Source of the DNA: CALELM01 sp045617105
GTDB lineage: Bacteria; Bacillota; Negativicutes; Selenomonadales; Selenomonadaceae
DNA: 17,488 nucleotides
NCBI GenBank assembly: GCA_045617105.1
Contig: JAZLHW010000193.1
Span: 1-17,488 of the forward strand
Direction: 5' to 3'
Part shown: one piece after another, positions 13,099 to 17,488 of the stretch
How the letters are laid out: every line of letters begins with the position of its first letter
How positions within the stretch are numbered: the stretch's first letter is position 1
Translations under genes and position numbers: made by a program
The notes under the pieces: generated by a model
Told to the model about the DNA's origin: nothing
Database searches by the model: none
The model's input: only the letters and a program-made list of their open reading frames with translations

Positions 13099-14550
13099 TT
13101 ATGCCGCCTCAAAGAGTGCGCTGAATTTGTTCACATCGTACTCGAAGATGCAATCGATTTCCTGCGCCGGGACAGGCGGCGTGATATAGCTGTGGACACG
13201 GATGATGCCCTGCAAAAGGTCGGTAAGCGGATTCTCGCTTTCGAGGAACTGGACATCTGCGCCAAGCAGGAATCCACGAGCCACAAGACCGTTCAGGCGG
13301 ATATTCTCGCTGTCGATGATGGTCTTGATGAGCCTCGGCATGAGCGGTCTGTCAACCTTCTGCCAGTAGGTGAGGATGAAGGTCTGGTACTGCCAGTCGA
13401 ACATCCGGCGTACACAGATAAAGCAGTCCTTCGGATCGGTATTCGAGGGATAGCATCCCGTGTAGTTGCCCCAGCTCTTCCAGCCACCGCTGAAGTTCAG
13501 CCCCGTCATGATGCCTTGGGAGTTAAGCATATTCGCCTGTTCCAGTGTGAGGGCGATTTCCGTGCCGTCCGCAAGGCAAAGCCCCGTGGCTTGCATGGAC
13601 ATATTCGATGGGGATTGGTATGGCACATCCTCGTTGGCGGCATCCGTTGCACCGATGATGCCCAAAATGTGCGTGGACATATGGTAGATGGCATCGCCGT
13701 TCCTGACATTTGGCCAGCATACCACCTGATTGATGCCCGTGTAGTTGTTGTTGTTTTTCCAAACATTGACCTCGGAATATTTTTTGACATTTACGGTGTC
13801 CACATCCGTCAGCACGATGCAACGGAACAGGCCGCAAAGCGTCAGGGCTTTTGCTTTCAGCACCGATGCCACCGTAGGATCGTGCGTCCACCCCGGCGCG
13901 GCAAGAATACCAGGAACCATCGAGAAAAGCGTATAGATGGAGCTTGCCCATTCCAATCCCTTCGTTTCGCCCGAAAGGCTCACGCCGCCGATGATGTCAT
14001 TGGCTGTCACCTTCGATGCGTCCACCTTGTCGTAGCTGACCCCGAAAGCCGCAAGTCCGCTATCTTCGCCGCCCGCTATGTCGGTGATGATAAGCTCGCC
14101 GTCATCGTTCCATTCGGCGATATAGTCCTCGTTTTCAATCAGCTTTGTTCCGCCCACGCCATCCTTGACTACGAGAGTAGACTTGATGACCGAATCGGCG
14201 ATTGTCGCTACACCTTCGGTAATCGATACGGCGTACTCCGCCACGGCGGTCTTGTGCTTTTTGGGATCAAGCACATTGATGAAGATGATAGGCTTCACGC
14301 CGTAAAGCTGGAACTGGGAAAACATGACCTCGGACAATGTGTACTTGTCCCATTCCGCGCTGTAGCCAAAAGCCTTGACCGCCTCGCCATACTCGTAGCA
14401 GATGACAGGCTTGTTGACATTGGCTTCGGGATTTTCCGTGAGATGGACAGGTGCAGTCCCCCATACCACAGGAAGCCCCGCCGTGGTATTCACTGGCGGG
14501 ATGATGGATGTGGGAACTTCCGATGCCCTGACACCATGAAAATATGCCAT
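13099..14550 (-). CDS. contractile tail sheath protein
   Basis: 483 residues, ATG 14550, 2 nt after the preceding stop. Sheath family features are the N-terminal HGVRASEVPTSIIPPVNTTA, PVVWGTAPVHL, the GEAVKAFGYS loop, VKPIIFINVLDP, then MVPGILAAPGWTHDPTVASV and, near the C-terminus, FDWQYQTFILTYWQKVDRPL and GFLLGADVQFLESENPLTDL, with the domain ending in an EYDVNKFSALFEA strand. P2 FI is 396 residues. The extra length is largely an Ig-like insertion at about 103-182 (ITEGVATIADSVIKSTLVVK through DSGLAAFGVSYDKVDASKVT). This marks the phage as a myovirus. Confidence 0.96.
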   Translation of the reverse strand: MAYFHGVRASEVPTSIIPPVNTTAGLPVVWGTAPVHLTENPEANVNKPVICYEYGEAVKAFGYSAEWDKYTLSEVMFSQFQLYGVKPIIFINVLDPKKHKTAVAEYAVSITEGVATIADSVIKSTLVVKDGVGGTKLIENEDYIAEWNDDGELIITDIAGGEDSGLAAFGVSYDKVDASKVTANDIIGGVSLSGETKGLEWASSIYTLFSMVPGILAAPGWTHDPTVASVLKAKALTLCGLFRCIVLTDVDTVNVKKYSEVNVWKNNNNYTGINQVVCWPNVRNGDAIYHMSTHILGIIGATDAANEDVPYQSPSNMSMQATGLCLADGTEIALTLEQANMLNSQGIMTGLNFSGGWKSWGNYTGCYPSNTDPKDCFICVRRMFDWQYQTFILTYWQKVDRPLMPRLIKTIIDSENIRLNGLVARGFLLGADVQFLESENPLTDLLQGIIRVHSYITPPVPAQEIDCIFEYDVNKFSALFEAA

Positions 14551-14552
14551 GA

Positions 14553-14885
14553 TTACTTACCTTCTTTCTTTTTGGTTTCTTCGACCGCCCGTTTGTAGTA
14601 GGTATTCCTGAACGAGCCTGTCTTTCCGATTTCCCTCCGTGCCTGGTCGAGCCGTTCCGGCGGCACGAAAAGGTGCTTGAAGCTCGGATGTTGCTTGTAC
14701 TCTTCCGGGATGCCGTCAGAGAAGATGATGAATGTGCTGTGCAGGATTGTCCCCCGTACAGGCGGCCCCACATAAATCACCGTTTTCGGCTTCTCCTGCA
14801 CGGCTTCGGTCGCAGTTTTTTCCTGCAAGTCGCTCTGGGCTTCAAGCTGTTCTGCCGTTTCCTCGGCTTTTTTTGTCTTTGCCAT
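14553..14885 (-). CDS. small conserved-type phage protein between terminator and sheath genes, unknown
   Basis: 110 residues, ATG 14885 with GGGGGAGGG upstream, overlapping the preceding gene by 44 nt. I do not recognise a named family. Residues 1-33 are a Glu/Lys/Gln-rich disordered tail. Residues 34-100 are folded: VIYVGPPVRGTILHSTFIIF, IPEEYKQHPSFKHLFVPPER, then a basic helix. In Mu-like phages a small protein with a VYVxPA start (DUF2635) holds the same place just before the sheath gene. The YVGPPVRG start and the position make it a possible analogue, but this is inference. Confidence 0.6.
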   Translation of the reverse strand: MAKTKKAEETAEQLEAQSDLQEKTATEAVQEKPKTVIYVGPPVRGTILHSTFIIFSDGIPEEYKQHPSFKHLFVPPERLDQARREIGKTGSFRNTYYKRAVEETKKKEGK

Positions 14886-15384
14886 TGTCTTTTTCCCTCC
14901 CCCATTGATTCATTTTCCCCATGATACGGCTGTTGGATGGCTGCTCAAGATAAGCGGCGAAATCAATGCGCCCGATCCAAAAAGGGGCCGGCTGTTCGTC
15001 CGGGATGAAAGTCTCCATCATGTCATCATCGCGCAATTTTATCTCGTACTTTCCTTTAATGGGATTGTTGGACAGCAGATGAAACCGCATGAATTCCAAA
15101 AGATGGTAGAGCGTCCCGATACCAAACTTCGTGTCGTTCTCATAGGTCACGGCGTAGATGGTCATCTTCGCCAGCGTTTCGTTTTGGGCATCCTCAATGA
15201 GCAGCGGTCGGACTGCTATCCCAGGGCAATGCTTCTTCATTTCTGCCGCCTTGTCGTACCTCGGCAACATTCCGGCATATGCGCTGTAAGGAATCCCTGT
15301 CGCTGACTCTTTTTCGTCATACTCCTTGAATTTCTCATTGAGAAAATCCGCTATGGTTCTGGCGCAAGCAAACGGTGTTTCCAT
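14842..15384 (-). CDS. probable tail terminator / tail completion protein
   Basis: 180 residues, ATG 15384, with the AGGAGG inside the end of the gpZ-like gene. It has an N-terminal helix (ACARTIADFLNEKFKEYDEK), strands around CPGIAVRPLLIEDAQNETLA and KMTIYAVTYENDTKFGIGTL, a helix YHLLEFMRFHLLSNNPIKGK, a strand YEIKLRDDDMMETFIPDE and a basic disordered C-terminus. This helix/strand order, with a body of about 150 residues and a place between the gpZ-like and sheath genes, is that of tail terminator proteins that cap the tube and bind the head completion protein. No diagnostic motif was seen. Confidence 0.55.
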   Translation of the reverse strand: METPFACARTIADFLNEKFKEYDEKESATGIPYSAYAGMLPRYDKAAEMKKHCPGIAVRPLLIEDAQNETLAKMTIYAVTYENDTKFGIGTLYHLLEFMRFHLLSNNPIKGKYEIKLRDDDMMETFIPDEQPAPFWIGRIDFAAYLEQPSNSRIMGKMNQWGREKDNGKDKKSRGNGRTA

Positions 15385-15387
15385 ACA

Positions 15388-15909
15388 CTACCCTCCTATG
15401 AGCCGCCCGACCTCATGCCGAATCCGCTCCTCGTATTTCTTCATGGCTTCATCGGCAATCTCGTTTTTGATGGCATCGTTTCCGAAAAGCTGCGGCACGG
15501 CTGGCCCGAAAATGCGCTCAATGGGCAGTCTTGGCACACCTTCCTCGCGTTTCCAAAAGGTATTGCTGTAGGCGAAAGAGCGCGGCACGATATCCCCGCT
15601 TCCCTTCTTGATGGACACGAAGATGCCACCCTTCCTTTTTTTCGCCTTGTAATGCCCCGCGCTTTTCCGTGGCCCTGCAATGCGTAAAATCGCGCCGTCC
15701 TGTGTGTCTTTGATGCTGGTGGCCGCTTTGACGGATGCCGCGTCGATGGTATAAATTTGCCTGACGTGTTTCGTTCCGATGCGCTTGGCATGGGATGCCG
15801 CCCGCTTCGCCGCCTGTGACATCGCCGCATGAACCCGTTCGCCCTTCAGGCAAAGAAGCTGTTCCTCCAAAGCCCTTGCACTTTCGCGGGAAAATTCAAT
15901 CTCAACCAT
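15388..15909 (-). CDS. prophage minor tail protein Z (gpZ-like)
   Basis: 173 residues, ATG 15909, overlapping the preceding stop by 8 nt, with GGGAGG in the upstream gene. It fits the lambda gpZ / HK97 gp10 group: an N-terminal helix AMSQAAKRAASHAKRIGTKH, then VRQIYTIDAASVKAATSIKD, the basic loop HYKAKKRKGGIFVSIKKGSG, IVPRSFAYSNTFWKREEGVP, and a C-terminal helix with RLPIERIFGPAVPQLFGND. In lambda gpZ is needed for proper tail completion and for positioning DNA at the connector. Confidence 0.88.
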   Translation of the reverse strand: MVEIEFSRESARALEEQLLCLKGERVHAAMSQAAKRAASHAKRIGTKHVRQIYTIDAASVKAATSIKDTQDGAILRIAGPRKSAGHYKAKKRKGGIFVSIKKGSGDIVPRSFAYSNTFWKREEGVPRLPIERIFGPAVPQLFGNDAIKNEIADEAMKKYEERIRHEVGRLIGG

Positions 15910-16267
15910 GATCCCAGCCTCCCGCTCCTTCGATGCCGCTGATGTTGGCGCGAAGCCGGATGGTCAGCATTCCCATATGCTCGGTGCAGGAATCCACTTG
16001 GAAGGTTTCATCGTCCAGTGTGAAATCCTGGTCTTCCACAGGCATCTCGCCGATGTCGGATTTTTTGACGTGGATCACGGCAGTCAAGCCGTGGATTGCG
16101 TCATATCCTTCGTACTTTTCGCCTTGCTTGAACATCTCCTGTGTGGTCGGACTTTCCACTACGCAGATGCAGACCGTCCCGTTCAGGTTATGCTCCTCGG
16201 CAAATTCATCGGCATTCAGGAAAACACTGTCCATGTCGGTGGCTACCATGTCCTTGAATGCGCTCAT
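15902..16267 (-). CDS. head completion / head-tail joining protein (lambda FII-like)
   Basis: 121 residues, ATG 16267, with its ATGA overlapping the previous stop. It begins FKDMVATDMDSVFLNADEFA, followed by EEHNLNGTVCICVV. The middle has GEKYEGYDAIHGLTAVIHVK, and the end has the strand pattern FTLDDETFQVDSCTEHMGML, then TIRLRAN. The pattern of an N-terminal helix, V.....F., then D....D.E.F.VD.....G...L.L matches lambda gpFII and HK97 gp7-like head completion proteins, and the length (117 in lambda) agrees. It would form the ring to which the finished tail docks. Confidence 0.75.
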   Translation of the reverse strand: MSAFKDMVATDMDSVFLNADEFAEEHNLNGTVCICVVESPTTQEMFKQGEKYEGYDAIHGLTAVIHVKKSDIGEMPVEDQDFTLDDETFQVDSCTEHMGMLTIRLRANISGIEGAGGWDHG

Positions 16268-16605
16268 TTTTTCTTACCCTTGGAGGTTTTCGCCGTCTGC
16301 ACGGCGGCGGCGGCATCAAAGGCGGGCAAATCCCCGCCATCGCCGCCGTTGTCCGATTCGGACACGCCGCCCTCTTCGGCTTCGTCATTGCCGCCCGTGC
16401 CGGAATCGGAAATCGCGTCCGTGGTTGTTGCTTCGGCATCGTCCTCGGCAGGGATTCCCTGTCCATGGTAGAAGTCGAGGTCACCGCCCGCCCGTGCGAC
16501 AATGTGCTTGGCGTAGCCGTTATCGGCGATGGTTACGATTTCGCCCGCCTTGTAGAGCCGCCCGCCCTGGGAGAGAAACCCCTTGTTGATGATAATCTTC
16601 GCCAT
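16264..16605 (-). CDS. small head-region protein with acidic low-complexity tail
   Basis: 113 residues from ATG 16605, with GGGGTG 6 nt upstream. A GTG at 16614 overlaps the capsid stop and is less likely. Residues 1-45 look like a small SH3- or KOW-like beta fold: KIIINKGFLSQGGRLYKAGE, then IVTIADNGYAKHIVARAGGD. From about residue 50 the chain is Ala/Asp/Glu/Gly/Ser-rich and then ends in a basic KTSKGKKK. It occupies the lambda FI position between capsid and FII genes. FI itself is a DNA-packaging helper with a charged chain, so an analogous role is possible. I cannot name the family. Confidence 0.65.
   Translation of the reverse strand: MAKIIINKGFLSQGGRLYKAGEIVTIADNGYAKHIVARAGGDLDFYHGQGIPAEDDAEATTTDAISDSGTGGNDEAEEGGVSESDNGGDGGDLPAFDAAAAVQTAKTSKGKKK
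16350..16365. repeat. second copy of the 16-nt near-palindrome
   Basis: TGTCCGATTCGGACAC lies inside the acidic tail of the small head protein, where the minus strand encodes VSESDN. It is identical to 5660-5675. In this copy the arms are seven pairs around the central T. Confidence 0.75.
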
Positions 16606-16610
16606 GACGC

Positions 16611-17488
16611 TCACCCCTTCGCCTTGATTAACGCCCAGTCATCCGCCCATTCCGGCGCAAGCAGGAAACGGCTGTACATGGTCAGGGAAATCTCCTGCGT
16701 GGTCTTATCGCCGTTGTAGTAAGGCACATACTGTCCGCTGTAGGTGTTGTATCCGTTCAGCGAATCATTCAGCAGCGTAACCGCCCCATGGAGCTGCCGC
16801 CCCCTGCCCGGATTGGCGATGATGACGGAATCGGGATCGAGGAAAGGCTTCACTGTGCCGTCATCGTCCGTGTAGGTTTCCGCATAGCTGTAAATCTCAA
16901 GATTCAGGGATTGCAACAGACCGATGCGGCGAATCTGATTGCTCATGAAGCGCGGCTGGATGGAGAGCATCGCAAGGTTTTCCCTGTTCGGGATAGCAAG
17001 CCACTTCTCCATCGTGCTGTTGTGGATGATGTAATCCTCAATGTTCGTGCCGCAAAGCATGAGCGTGGGAATCTGGCCCGTGCGCTCCTGAATCAGTTCG
17101 CTCATGCCCTTGATGTCGTGGTAGATGTCGGCGTTGGGATTGTCCCATGTGGTGTACGGCGTGAGCTTCTGATCCCATTCGGGGAAAGACACCGTGTCCA
17201 AAAGGACAGTCTTCCCGTCATCGGCAAAGCCCTCGATGTCGCATTTCCCCGTGGTGAGAATGTCAGCCGCCATCTTGTTCTTGCGGTTGATGATCATGTC
17301 GCGAAGTTCCACCAAATCCCTCGCCTGAATCTCCGCTGCCCGCTGGGCAGGTGTTTTGGTGGAAAATACCGTCTCGCCAAAGGTGCGATGCTCCAGGTCT
17401 TCCGGCGTGATGACCCGGCGCGGCCCCACCATGGGCGGCACATAGCTCTCAATCCACGAGGTTTCCCGCGCCATGTTGATGCCCTTCG
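16611..17488 (-). CDS. major capsid protein, lambda gpE family (5' end beyond window)
   Basis: At least 292 codons; the frame stays open through the right edge (KGIN before the Met at 17474), so the start lies outside. Lambda gpE is 341 residues and about 50 N-terminal residues are missing here, so the Met at 17474 is internal. Family features are WIESYVPPMVGPRRVITPED, which parallels the lambda YVSPIVSGEVI region, then RAAEIQARDLVELRDMIINR, ILTTGKCDIEGFADDG, FPEWDQKLTPYTTWDNPNAD, PTLMLCGTNIEDYIIHNSTM, FLDPDSVIIANPGRGRQLHG, and the final SLTMYSRFLLAPEWADDWAL, which parallels the lambda QSAPLMLLADPDEFV end. It would build the icosahedral shell. Confidence 0.93.
   Translation of the reverse strand, partial: KGINMARETSWIESYVPPMVGPRRVITPEDLEHRTFGETVFSTKTPAQRAAEIQARDLVELRDMIINRKNKMAADILTTGKCDIEGFADDGKTVLLDTVSFPEWDQKLTPYTTWDNPNADIYHDIKGMSELIQERTGQIPTLMLCGTNIEDYIIHNSTMEKWLAIPNRENLAMLSIQPRFMSNQIRRIGLLQSLNLEIYSYAETYTDDDGTVKPFLDPDSVIIANPGRGRQLHGAVTLLNDSLNGYNTYSGQYVPYYNGDKTTQEISLTMYSRFLLAPEWADDWALIKAKG

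Noticed and set aside
13192..14598. 468-codon plus-strand open frame opposite the sheath gene
   Set aside because: It is the shadow of a well-identified sheath gene in GC-rich DNA; the product is Arg/His-rich with no domain pattern.
1..17488. tRNA genes, CRISPR arrays, insertion sequences, attachment sites
   Set aside because: None seen. The only long direct repeats are the fibre gene duplicates, and the spacer larger than 300 bp (between E' and the tape measure gene) is filled by the moron.

Overview
The window is a late structural segment of a temperate-type contractile-tailed phage (myovirus), most likely an integrated prophage. It carries the end of a head module, the whole tail tube, sheath and baseplate module, and the start of a tail-fibre array. 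Nearly every gene is on the minus strand, packed with short overlaps (ATGA or 8-11 nt) and strong AGGAGG-type ribosome binding sites, so it reads as one long late operon running from right to left. Strong Shine-Dalgarno sites, a GC content in the mid 50s by eye and the style of the fibre proteins suggest a Bacillota host. Negativicutes (Selenomonas/Megasphaera-like) is my guess, from remembered resemblance and not from a search. No integrase, repressor, terminase, lysis gene, tRNA or CRISPR array is visible.

Right to left, in transcription order. Head end: a lambda gpE-like major capsid protein cut by the right edge, a small acidic-tailed head protein, an FII-like head completion protein, a gpZ-like minor tail protein, a tail-terminator-like protein and a small unknown. 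Tail shaft: sheath, tube, tail assembly chaperone and a 1300-residue tape measure protein. Baseplate: gpX, gpD hub, short gpV spike, separate PAAR tip, gpU, gp25/gpW wedge, gpJ and a greatly extended gpI. Fibres: a collar-type protein, a fibre with a Cys cluster, a repeat-rich fibre, and a second copy of that fibre's 5' end running off the left edge. A lambda/HK97-like head is thus joined to a P2-like tail in a gene order unlike P2.

Three places deserve most attention. (1) The tail chaperone gene has a perfect T TTT TTA slippery heptamer. A -1 shift there makes a 180-residue GpE/E' fusion, and a hairpin starts 4 nt downstream. (2) Between that gene and the tape measure sits the only plus-strand gene, a 79-residue Cys/His-rich protein with its own extended -10 promoter and its own terminator: a classic moron, AT-rich and of unknown function. 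(3) The repeat-rich fibre gene is flanked by a near-identical direct repeat of at least 152 bp carrying the start of the next fibre gene, so it is laid out like an exchangeable cassette.
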